Assembly: GCA_023213395.1 (NCBI GenBank) | Contig: CM041465.1 | Coordinates: 104,415,741-104,479,740 of the forward strand | Direction: 5' to 3' | DNA from: Cycas panzhihuaensis | Lineage: Eukaryota; Cycadophyta | Length of the DNA stretch: 64,000 nt | Shown: one piece after another, positions 10,431-19,006 of the stretch | Position numbering within the stretch: position 1 is the first letter of the stretch | How the letters are laid out: each line of letters starts with the position of its first letter | Notes under the pieces: model-generated | What the model was told of the DNA's origin: nothing | The model's input: the letters and a program-made list of their open reading frames with translations, nothing else | The model's database searches: none | Translations under genes and position numbers: made by a program

Positions 10431-10918
10431 CTGCAATTAGTAAAAGTCAGTCAAAGTCAGTCTCCTAGCAGTCATCTAGGCTCCTAACTGTCTGTCTGGT
10501 TGTCCTTTCTAGTTTTCGGGGGCTGTTTGGCCCCTTTTCTGTTTTTTCTAATTTTCTGCCTGCGTACCGCTCCAAATTTAGCGGTACTGCTAAATTTAGA
10601 GCGGGTCCCGCGGCAATCGCTCCTCTCCAGCGATACTGCGGCCAAGATCGTGGTGCCACGATCTTGGCCATGGTACCGTCGGCAACCCCCTAAAAAGGGG
10701 GGGGTTTTGACCCGGAAAATCAAAAATTTTTGTGGTGGACCCCCCGTGGGACCCACCGGGACTAGGGCTGCCTAATGCCCAGGTCCCCGCCTCTTTCCAG
10801 GTCTAATTCAGACTCCGAGAGGCCTCTAATCGCCCATAAGGGGCATAAAAAGCATTAAAAATTAATTAAAAAGTAATTAACTTCAAGCTTTGAAATGACG
10901 AGGGTTAGATCCACTCAC
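10431..10918 (-). other. TE1 PMD-gene intron 1 (predicted, 488 bp)
   Basis: The donor CCA/GTGAGT follows eight codons from ATG 10942. The acceptor TTTTACTAATTGCAG, with a plant-like CTAAT branch-point motif, precedes GCAGTTATC. The joined frame is phase 0. TE3 has the same pair (27916-28394, 479 bp). In TE5 the donor G is mutated to A (ATGAGT). The intron contains the palindromic module at 10563-10679. Confidence 0.62.
10563..10679. repeat. TE1 internal palindromic module array (GGTACC/AAATTT type)
   Basis: Two hairpins lie side by side. The first has CTCCAAATTTAGC/GCTAAATTTAGAG arms around GGTACT. The second is a 30-bp palindrome (10640-10669) with perfect 14-bp arms (GGCCAAGATCGTGG and its complement) around TG. 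The same type of unit recurs in the LTRs (12911-12975 in TE1). Confidence 0.75.
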
Positions 10919-11100
10919 TGGATCTGGCCTGACTGTCGCCATCTTGTCTCCGCGATCGTAACGGCTGTCTCTATGCTCGAATCCGACGGTCGGATCATCT
11001 CCTGTGTGCCTCCGAAGTCGGGTAGCGCTCCGCGTCATAAGGAAAAGGCTCTAGTTTCGCATGAGAGCCGGTGAAAATGAATTCGACTTTTATTGTTTTT

Positions 11101-11110
11101 CCTTATATAG
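11101..11110. promoter_or_regulatory. TE1 shared TATA element of the divergent PMD/aRNH promoter
   Basis: CCTTATATAG on the plus strand reads CTATATAAGG on the minus strand, so each direction has a TATA-like core. It lies about 160 bp upstream of the antisense PMD ATG (10942) and about 530 bp upstream of the aRNH ATG (11637). The block plus the following GGCCCCGACGGG is conserved in TE3 (28578-28587) and TE5 (41638-41647). Confidence 0.6.
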
Positions 11111-11636
11111 TCGGTGGCCCCGACGGGCACTTCTTTCGTTTCTGGCTCCGCGACAGTCATTGGGACCGTCTCGTTGCCTTGATAGCCTTTGCCTTCTGGC
11201 CCTGTCGCCCATTGTGCTCTATGGACGCCCTTTTTGCCCTCTCTTGTAAGGGCATTTATGGCGCCTCATTATCCCACTTTTGCCAGGGCCCTTCTGCATC
11301 GTTTTACGCGCTACTCCCGTGTGTGCCCGAGTTTATACTCGTTTGGCTCATTTCGCCACCCTGGACTCGTTTTTGCGGCCCTTTCTCGCTCCCGGGGTCC
11401 CCAAAGGAAGCGCCCCTCCATCTGGGGGCATGTTTTGCTTTCCCAAAGCAAACTTTGGTGCCCCAGGGCGTCTTTTCTCTGCCCACTTTCAGCCAGTGGC
11501 CGGATTGCTTGCTTTCATTCTTGGGTAACCTCATTGCTAGGTCCTCCTACCCTTCTTGGCCATATTTTTCCCGCCATTCGAGTCTTTTCTTCGCTTTCAT
11601 TGTTATTTGCTTGCTACCAGAGTTTAGTATTTAGGC
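11111..11636 (+). other. TE1 leader upstream of aRNH
   Basis: This GC-richer segment of about 525 bp between the shared TATA element and the aRNH ATG is well conserved in TE3 and TE5 and partly retained, inverted, in TE6. The open frames here (for example 11071-11634) are not conserved with stops excluded across copies, so I treat it as untranslated leader. It may contain introns; none is clearly supported. Confidence 0.55.
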
Positions 11637-12059
11637 ATGTCTCTTCTCGTTTTTACCGATGGTGGAAGTCGCAGCAACCCCGGGCCTTCCGCCGCTGCGT
11701 GGATTCTTCGCAGCCCCTCCGGACACAATTTCTTGCGTTCCGGGGTCTTTCTTCCTGAGGCTACCAATAACGAGGCTGAGTACATAGCCGTTATTGAGGC
11801 CCTTACCGATGCTCTTTGTTTCCATCGCGGGTCCATTGTGTTGTTTTGTGACTCTCAGGTCGTGGTGTCCCATCTCACCCAGGTTTACCAAGTGCGATAC
11901 CCTCACCTGAGAGCCCTCGTGTCTACTACCAGGTCTCTTCTGGCTTGTTTCTCGTCAGTGGATATTCAGCATATTCCTAGGCACCTTAATGTTGAGGCTG
12001 ACAGCCTCGTCTGCCTCATCCTTGAGCGTCGCCTCCCTCTTCTTGATGACCGCCCCTGA
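11637..12059 (+). CDS. TE1 second RNase H (aRNH), open frame
   Basis: This is a separate 140-residue type I RNase H downstream of integrase, as known in Tat-lineage plant elements with a second, archaeal-type RNase H. Catalytic residues: Asp in FTDGGSRSNPG (about residue 8), Glu in NNEAEYIAVIEAL (about 47), Asp in LFCDSQVVVSHL (about 69), and Asp in NVEADSLV (about 120). One loop Gly is Ser (SRSNPG versus SRGNPG in TE5). It starts at ATG 11637 and ends at TGA 12057-12059. It is the only uninterrupted gene of TE1. It would remove RNA during cDNA synthesis in place of the defective pol RNase H. Whether it is expressed is unknown. Confidence 0.9.
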   Translation: MSLLVFTDGGSRSNPGPSAAAWILRSPSGHNFLRSGVFLPEATNNEAEYIAVIEALTDALCFHRGSIVLFCDSQVVVSHLTQVYQVRYPHLRALVSTTRSLLACFSSVDIQHIPRHLNVEADSLVCLILERRLPLLDDRP

Positions 12060-12421
12060 GGCTTGCCTGGCCAGCCCGTGCCCAAGTCTCCGGTTGCTGT
12101 TAGTTAGATGTGCTTGCTTTATTTGCTGGGTGCCTTCCTACTTCACGTTGCACTTCGGCAACGGGGGGGGCATCCCCTTTCCCTTGCTTACTTCAGTTTC
12201 AGGTCGATGTTTAGATGACGCGTAAGCAGCCCCTACGTTGTCCTTGTCTCCGTCTCCTTTGTCCACGCATTCTGCCACGACACTTGCCTACGCCCTTGGT
12301 CCATGTGCTGCTCTTTATTGCTTTTATATATATATATATACATATGCTACTTATATTTTTTGATTGTCAGCATTCGCCATCACATTATGCTTCCGAAGCG
12401 GTGATTTCTTTGCCAAGGCGA
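12060..12421 (+). other. TE1 spacer before the 3' LTR
   Basis: This spacer starts with a conserved GCTTGCCTGGCCAGCCCGTG block after the aRNH stop. It contains a short (TA)8 at 12325-12340, the site expanded to (TA)44 in TE3, and ends in a degenerate polypurine tract (about 12413-12421, CCAAGGCGA). The intact form in TE3 and TE6 is AAGGGGGCAG. No coding signal was seen. Confidence 0.65.
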
Positions 12422-14964
12422 TGTTTCCCGACCACGGGAATGGACTCGAGACGTCGACCAGTTTGTTGGTATATTCTCTTACTTTTCTTGCCTTGGTTTG
12501 ATTAAGGTTATTTAGAGTAGATTGCTTGACATATACCTACCTGCACGCATTGCTTGTCTGCTTGCTCATAATGCATGTGCCTAACGGCACGCCTTCAGCC
12601 TATGATGACTCACAGCGGGGGCATTCCTCAGTGAATGCTACACTCCGTATGGCGCACAGCCACCTGCGGTGTCTCCACGATTTCGCGGGATTGTTTCCGT
12701 CAGTTTTATTTGCTCTTGCTATGACATGTTGTTTATGTTACAGTCCTTCCTAAGTCTGATTTGATCCTTAGTTAGGAATCTTTGAGTTGTTTTGGGTATT
12801 TGCCCACTGCCTGGGCATTCCCTCAGCTGGTCTAACTCATGTTTAGCCTCTGTTTTTGCCTCAAAACCTAAATTTTCTGCTCTTTTTTCTCTTTTTTTAG
12901 TTTCAGGCTGATACCGCGATAAACTTAGCAGTACTGCAGAGTTTGCAATGGTACTGTAGAGTTTGCCATGGTACGGCTATTTGAAATTTAAAAAAAGAGA
13001 ACCACGCGACAGTTTCCACTTTTTTAGCGAAACTGCCACATGGCTTCGTTCGATTGGAGATGCCTTGACATCCCCAACGTTCACCTGCTGTGAACAAGGG
13101 ATAAAGGGAATTTTCCTCCCCATTTTCAGGACTTTTTGCTCATTTTTCAAACTCCCAAGAAGAATTTCAAGAAACTTTACACAGGAAAACACACAGAAAT
13201 CAAACAACTTCATACACAGCAACTAGAGGAGGTCAAGTGGGCTGCCATCAGCTCGATTTTTGCAAGGCCATTGCTGCCCCTACTGCTTTCCATAGCTAGC
13301 CCCACTCTTCCTGCAGGTGCTCAAAGATTCAAGGGTCTTCTTCACCCAAGAAGCTGTCTCAAGGATCAACTCCAAAGTTCCAAGCTTGCAAGGAGCTTCT
13401 TCCAGCCATACCCTTGCAGGGATTACTCACAACTAGCCTCTGTTTGTTCCCTATTGTTGCTGCTCCAAGTGGAATAGTACATGCTTAGTCTCCTATACAA
13501 GGTATTTCTTAGTTTTTTTTTCTTGCAACTTCTTGGTTCTTGCTTGCAACTTCTTGTTTTTACCTGTAACTCCTTATTTTTTTTGTTTGCAAACTAGTTC
13601 ATTTCTTTTTTTTGTTTTCTTTAGTATTTCTTTTGTTCCTAAATGAAAGAGATCATAGCTAGCCATAGCTATCCCATAGTGCTACCCTAAATTAGAGCTA
13701 CTTTCCCGGTGTTTCCTTGGAGCCCCCCATTTTCTCCAAGCCCTCTTTTACTCTTTCCTTAGTCACCAAAGGTAAGGATATACACGAGGATTCGAGGGAG
13801 GTAGGCGGGGTTCCGTCCCCCATTGTCATCCTTCTCCCCAAGGGTTCTGTCCCTTATCCTCTTCCCCTTGCCATACATGCTTTCTCAAGGAACGAGTTAA
13901 AGAAGTCTAGGGGATTTTGTCAGGACATCCCGACCGGCCTAAGATAACTCGCCTCCACCTTGTTACCACTTGGTGTTTCATTCCCGAACTCCTTGGAGAC
14001 TTCCTATGGGTGAGTTAGCCATCCCGAGGCTATACTCAGTTCCATTTAGTGTGTTTGTGGTATACGACAGTGTGAGAGTTTCTTGTACATTTTTATTTCG
14101 TTTTGCTACATTCTAATACATAGTTTAGTACTTAGTTTCAGTTGATCTCCATTTTATATACATATACATATATCTCTTGGCATATTTTGTAGCCTCTCTT
14201 CCGAGAGGAAGGTGCTTTTCATACTTGTTTGTAGGATCGCGTTGGTGGGAGTGGTGCGTGAGACGAGCCCGCCGCCGGTTAGCTCCCACATGGTATTTCT
14301 CTTCTTTAGTTTCGAGTTTCTTTTTTCATCCTTTCATTTCATTTAGTTTCGCATGCTCAAGGGGAGGTAAGTGAACCCCCTTACCACCGTCGACTAGTAT
14401 TGCGTGCGCGGAGAAAGGAGAAAGAGGGAGCGGGACTTAGAGAGACAAGCCACACCTCTACCCGAACGTCGGATCCAGGTATTCCTCTCGTTTCCCTCGT
14501 ACTTCCTTTTATGCTATTTCTTTTCTTTTGCATTTGTATGAATAGATGAGAAAGATAAAAGAAGATAAAAGGATAAAAAGGGAAAAGCATTTATTTTCTT
14601 GCACTATTTTCCTGCTTTACATAGCATAGCGTAGGTAGCCCACTTGTCTTGTACCCAAGCTACCCTTTTGCAACGTCTGCTTGCATATTGGATTAGTTGC
14701 CCCTTGCCTTCATTGCCTTCTCATTGCCTCGAGAAGACGCAACGCGCAAGGTGTTTCCTTTCCTTCCTGGCCATCCAAAGGGTAGGAAGGCCTCGTTTTT
14801 GCACGGCTACCTAGAAGCAACCAGGCACCTTGCAGTCCTGAACTTGCGCTCCGGCGCACGGATGTCCTGCGAGGTGAGATCCTTGCTATCTGGCTTAGTT
14901 AGCATAGCGCCTTTCTGTATCTCTTTGCTAGACGTAGGATCACCGCCCCGTAGCGAGCGTTTTA
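12422..14964 (+). repeat. TE1 3' LTR (2543 bp)
   Basis: It starts TGTTTCCCGACCACGGGAATGG and ends GTTTTA (CA mutated to TA). Landmarks: the palindromic GGTACC/AAACTTT module at 12911-12975; CAGTTTC/GAAACTG inverted arms at about 13007-13038; a TATA-like GGGATAAAGG at 13098; then a long T-rich leader with exon-like blocks (TGTAG/GATCGCG...CCG/GTTAGC at about 14235-14277) and GGGGAG/GTAAGT near 14361. The U3/R border is probably about 30 bp after the TATA-like box. No significant ORF was seen. Confidence 0.93.
13098..13107 (+). promoter_or_regulatory. TE1 LTR TATA-like box
   Basis: GGGATAAAGG is placed like GGGGATAAAACC in TE3, GGGGATAAAGG in TE5 and AGGTATAAAGCC in TE4 (33294-33305). In each case it follows the AT-rich arm of the LTR palindromic block and precedes a CT-rich, initiator-like tract. 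The conserved position is the main support. Confidence 0.5.
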
Positions 14965-15520
14965 GATCTCAAGAGAGCTCTAGCTTCTGCCACGACCTTG
15001 GCTCTCCCTCTCTTTGATAAGCCTTTTATCCTTTGTACCTCAGCCACCGATGAATCCTTGGGCATCATGCTTGTTTAAGAGGATGATTCAAGAACCAAGA
15101 GAGCCATTTACTTCATCAGCCACACCCTAGTGGCTATCGAACTTAACTACTCCCATACTGAGAAGGAGTACCTCTCCTTAGTGTATGCTACCAAGAACTT
15201 CAGGTACTACTTACTTGAAAATACTAATCGAGTGATCATCCAATCTGATCCCTTAAGGTATTTGCTAACCCGATCTGACCTAACAAGAAGTACTAGTGAG
15301 TGGGTTATCCTCCTTCAGGAATTTGATCTCTAAATTATTAATAGGAAATCAGAGAAGGGGATGGTCATTATCGAACAACTCGCTGACATCCCCATCCCAA
15401 ACCCTTCTCACATTCCTATTGACGATTCTTTGCTTGATGAGCCCATTTTAGCCATTCAAGATTCATCTCCCCATCCATTGATCGATAGTGAGTGGTATGG
15501 GGATATTGTGTGATACCTGA
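14965..15520 (+). pseudogene. TE2 RNase H fragment
   Basis: The fragment begins at the codon block DLKRALASA, equivalent to GLKEALASAP in the other copies, and continues with CTSATDESLGIML. That block shows the same Asp-to-Ser loss at the catalytic position. KEYLSLVYATKNFRYYLL and IIQSDPLRYLLTRSDL follow. There is a TAA at about 15076 (LV*EDDS) and a TAA at 15331. It is non-functional. Confidence 0.85.
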
Positions 15521-16253
15521 CTAAGCAGAAGTATTGCCCCAATATGAGCAATAAGGTTAGGTCACGTATCCAGGCTACTACTAGGCAGTATTTCCTCATG
15601 GGAGAGGTATTATACAAGAGGTCCTTTTATGGGATCCTTCTCCGCTACATCAACCCTAATGAGGTGGGCTAAATACTTTATGAATGCCATAATAGCATTT
15701 ACGAGGGTCATTTTAGGGGCCAATCCAGGGCCCAAAGGATCTTTCGCATAAGGTATTATTGGTCGTCCCTCTTTAAGGATGCCTACACCTATGCCATGTG
15801 ATATCATTGATGTCAAGATCATGCTAACATCATCCATTTGCCTTCTGAGGCCTTGCACCCTGTCATATCTCCATGGACCTTCTTCCAATGGGGATTAGAC
15901 CTAATTAGGGCCATAACTCTGCCTTCCTCATCGTAGCACAAGTTCATCTTAACCGTGATGGAATACTTTACTAAATAGGCTAAAGCAGACATTCTATCCT
16001 CTACTCCTGGTAAGACAATAACTACCTTCGTCTACTAGTACATCATTTATTGATTTGGGGTCCCTAACATCTTGATCACAAACAATGGAACCCCCTTTTG
16101 TAATAAGGAGATTGATGAACTTTATGAGAAATTTAAGATATCTGACAAAACTTCTACTCCCTATTACCCCTAAGCCAATGGCCAAATAGAATCTTTTAAC
16201 AAAACCCTCATAAACATCCTAAAGAAGACTATCGCCCAATCTTAAAAGGATTA
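15521..16253 (+). pseudogene. TE2 integrase, N-terminal and core part
   Basis: This can be matched to TE1 integrase throughout. The zinc-binding HHCC region survives only in part (HNSIYEGHF; the CxxC half is spoiled by a TGA, giving *YH*CQDH). The core blocks WGLDLIRAI, LITNNGT (catalytic Asp changed to Asn) and YYP*ANGQIESFNKT are present. Many stops are present. It ends at the TE3 insertion in the codons for R-D-W-H. Confidence 0.85.
16249..16253. repeat. TE3 target site duplication, left (GATTA)
   Basis: GATTA precedes the TE3 LTR and GATTG (32472-32476) follows the other LTR. The integrase codons of the related copies (GAT TGG) show that GATTG is ancestral and the left copy changed G to A. 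Confidence 0.85.
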
Positions 16254-18835
16254 TGTTTCCCAGCTACTAGGAATGGACTCAAGATGTATCGACTCAGGTA
16301 AGCTCAGGTATATGTTTTCATTTTTCTCCTCACTCCTATTTGACTGAGATTGTTTAGTGTAGACTGCCTGACATATGCTTGCCTGCCATTTGTATGTTTG
16401 CATTGTCTTCTTGCTTGATCACTCTACATGTGCTTATCGCACACCTTTCAGCCTATGATGACCCACAGTGAGGACATTCTTTAGCGAATGCTACACCCCA
16501 TATAGTGCACAGCCACCCACATCGTCTCCACGACCCCTCGGGATGCCTTAGCCAGTCGCATTTTGCCTTTTGATGATGCCCTGTTCATATTTTGTTTTCT
16601 TCCAAGTCCAATTGAATCCTTGGTTGAGACCCGGTTCCCTTTTCTGACCACTTGTCAGCCACCTAGGCACTAACTTCTAGCTGATTCCAGCCCTAACTTA
16701 CTTTATGTTTAGCTCCAGACCCTTTGTTTGGCTTGATTTTTGTTTCCAGGCTCGTACCACTGTAAACTTAGTGGTACCATGATCTTTGCCACAGTACCGC
16801 GAAGTTTACCACGGTATGACTATTTGAAAAAGTTTTTTAAAATCACGCAACAGTTCCTGCTTTTTTCGCGGAACTACCACGTGGCACCTGTGTATTTGAA
16901 CTGCCCTAAGATCCCCAATGTTTACTTATAATGAGTAGGGGATAAAACCAAAAGTCTTCTTTATTTTTCCATCTTCTTAGCTCATTTTTATATGCAAATC
17001 TAAAATCCTTCACAAAAACTACTGTAGAACCAAAACTTTCAGTTGTTGCTCTTTACCAGAGACCATTGCTATCTCTCATGCTAAGGAATAGCAAGCTTAA
17101 ACATCTTTTTGTAGGTCCACAAAGTTACAAGAAGGATACTTCTCAAGATCTTCCAAAGGACAAGCTTCAAAGGGCCCCAACTCACAGGATTTCTCTCACA
17201 TTGGTCTCCTCCTCCAAACCTACCATTAAACCTTGCTAAGTGCTAGATTTTTCTGTTGTTTTCCAGTAGATACATACTTCTTCTCTTCACTATAAGGTAC
17301 TCTACTTATTTACCTTGTGATTTATGCCTCTTTTTTATAGTTTTTTTATGAATGAATACTTGTTTTATTTACTTTTTTGATCCCCTACTTAGTTTGTTAC
17401 CGAATCCTGAGATTTGAGGATCGTAGTGCTTCCCCTTAGAATCTTGCAAGCCTACCTTAAGATGGCTATGCAGAGGGGGTTACATAAAGGAAATTTGAGG
17501 GAGAAAGGCGGGGCCAGTCCCCTTTGTAGACCTTCTCTCCAAGGGTCCAAACCCTTATTTCCTTTCCCCCTGCACCCATTGCCTCCCTTAGAGCTTAGCC
17601 AGAGACTTGGGAACTTACTCCCAAATCTGAACCAGCATTGGCAGCCCCTTACCACGTTGGTTCTAGCCCCTTATTCACTGGTTTTAGGCACCTCATAAGC
17701 CCCAAAACCGCTCTTTATTGGCTTACAACTTGCAACCCATCCACTTGGATGATTTGCTGTCTATAGCACCTCGTCCTTTGGGTGCGCTTACCTACTTTCC
17801 CTTCACTTTTTCCTTCTCGTTGTTTGCTGCCTCATGTTATTCTTGCAAGTTCGTTTTCCTTTCCTGAGGCTAAGTGGAGACTTTCCATGGGTGAGTTAGC
17901 CATTCTAAGGCTATACTCTTATTTTGGGTGTTAGTTGTAGTGACCGTTTGCAGAAATCTTGTTAGAAGTTATTTCATTAAATAACATGTACATGCATAAC
18001 TTAGTTTGATTCTATTTCTTCTAAGCTCAGATATATATACTAGATCTATTTTGTGGCCCCTCTTCTGAGAGGGAGAAACCTGTTTGTTTGATTGATAGGA
18101 TCTCATGTTTGTGGAGTTGTATATGAAATAAACCCATTTGCAGGTTAGTTCCATATTTGTTGCTTTTCATTATTTTTCGTCATTTACTGCTCGCTTTTTC
18201 CATACATTGGGGAGGTAAGCTAGCCCCTCTTCAGTCACTCACGGTAACCATCACTAGTCGATCTCACGTATGCAACAAGTGGGGCGAGAAGGCACAGGAG
18301 GCAACGAGACACGTAGCGCTCCGTTTAGACTCTGATCCAGGTATTTTTCTTATCCTTGCATCTTTTCCTTATAGCGTTGTTCTTTGTGCATATGCATGCA
18401 TGATTCAGAAACACACAAGAAACTGAAAAGAGGAAAAGAACATACACTTGCACTTTATGTATCTTTTATTTAGCGGTTAATCTATTACACTTAAATAGTT
18501 CCTTTCAAGATAGAACTACTTGTACCTTGCTCTCTTGACTAGCCTACGCTGAGACACTACATTATACACACATCCCCCGCACGTGTTACCTTCTCACCTC
18601 CTTGAGAAGATGCAACTTGCCAGGCTCTTTCCTCCTCTTCTAGGCCATCCGAGGGGTAGGAAGGCCTTGCCTTTTGTGCCTACCTAGAAGCAACTAGGCA
18701 CCTCTATAGGTCCTGAATCTGTGCTCTGGTGCATGGATGCCCTATAAGGTGAGTCCTTGCTGTTTAGCCCAACCTAGTCTTGTATAATCCATTTCTTGCT
18801 AAACGTAGGGATACCACCCTATGGCCAGCGTTTCA
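16254..18835 (+). repeat. TE3 5' LTR (2582 bp)
   Basis: It starts TGTTTCCCAGCTACTAGG and ends GCGTTTCA. It contains three palindromic GGTACC/AAACTTT units (16753-16819), a TATA-like GGGGATAAAACC (about 16939), an exon-like 45-nt block (18099-18143) bounded by GATAG and GTTAGT, and GGGGAG/GTAAGC at 18214. The 3' LTR lacks one palindromic unit and about 70 bp near 30240. Confidence 0.95.
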
Positions 18836-18836
18836 C

Positions 18837-18854
18837 TGGCAACCATACTGGGGA
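18837..18854 (+). other. TE3 primer binding site
   Basis: TGGCAACCATACTGGGGA differs from the TE1 PBS by one G-to-A change. The flanking ACTGGC/GCCAGT inverted repeat is kept. Confidence 0.78.
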
Positions 18855-19006
18855 CTGCCAGTAAGGGAACTAGTCTCGCTTCCCTTTCCCATTGGTGTTC
18901 TTACTTTTAGGCAGCTTTCTTGTCTTTCTTTTCAGTTGGGTAGCCCCCAACATATCTATTTCATACCCCTTTCGCTTTTTTCTAACAACGTTCGTAAAGG
19001 CGTTAC

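Larger units (their letters stand above)
8475..10942 (-). pseudogene. TE1 antisense plant mobile domain (PMD) gene, three-exon model
   Basis: The gene is transcribed opposite to gag-pol. Model: exon 1 10919-10942 (ATG, MATVRPDP); intron 10431-10918 (GTGAGT...TTGCAG, phase 0); exon 2 9207-10430; intron 9095-9206 (GTGAGA...GACAG, phase 1, 112 bp); exon 3 8475-9094. Exon 2 encodes a PMD (HVFHLPQIGDITITPGDIRR, as in the MAIN/MAIL1 and retroelement PMD family), then LLQCWFFDHF-type helices and a poly-Asp acidic tail. Exon 3 encodes a charged likely coiled coil and a Ser/Arg/Thr-rich C-terminus. PMD function in transposons is unknown; MAIN/MAIL1 act in silencing. The frame carries several stops (for example at 10035), so this copy is dead. 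Introns are my inference from three aligned copies. Confidence 0.75.
1..14964 (+). mobile_element. TE1: Tat-like Ty3/Gypsy LTR retrotransposon, 5' end off-window
   Basis: The element runs from a partial 5' LTR (1-858), through PBS, gag-pol, the antisense PMD gene and sense aRNH, to a full 3' LTR (12422-14964). Bases 1-858 match 14097-14964 almost collinearly, which identifies them as paired LTRs. The right end reads GCGTTTTA where related LTRs end GCGTTTCA, a C-to-T change of the terminal CA. The next base, 14965, is inside an RNase H coding frame of another element (TE2), so TE1 is a nested insertion whose left target duplication lies outside the window. Gag-pol is decayed; the aRNH frame is open. 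Confidence is high for the element and good for Tat lineage placement. Confidence 0.95.
14965..16253 (+). mobile_element. TE2 left fragment: RNase H and integrase of the oldest element
   Basis: Coding-derived sequence without LTRs resumes exactly after the TE1 LTR. It begins inside the RNase H frame and runs to mid-integrase, where TE3 interrupts it. It continues at 32472 after TE3. It is the most decayed gag-pol here. The 5 bp next to TE1 (GATCT, 14965-14969) are the expected right target duplication of TE1. Confidence 0.92.

Noticed and set aside
10431-10436. TTG at 10436 as start of the PMD protein
   Set aside because: The bases form the acceptor TTGCAG in all three copies, and an ATG exon with a good donor lies upstream; splicing explains the data better.
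8475-10942. PMD gene as an independent host gene
   Set aside because: It sits at the same place between integrase and aRNH in three separate elements, so it belongs to the transposon.
11071-11758. 187-189 codon frames upstream of aRNH in TE1
   Set aside because: They fall in the conserved aRNH leader, overlap in different frames and are not kept in TE3. They are likely untranslated sequence.
14697-15017. Open frame across the TE1 LTR/TE2 junction
   Set aside because: It is a chance fusion of LTR sequence with the RNase H region, with no support as a gene.
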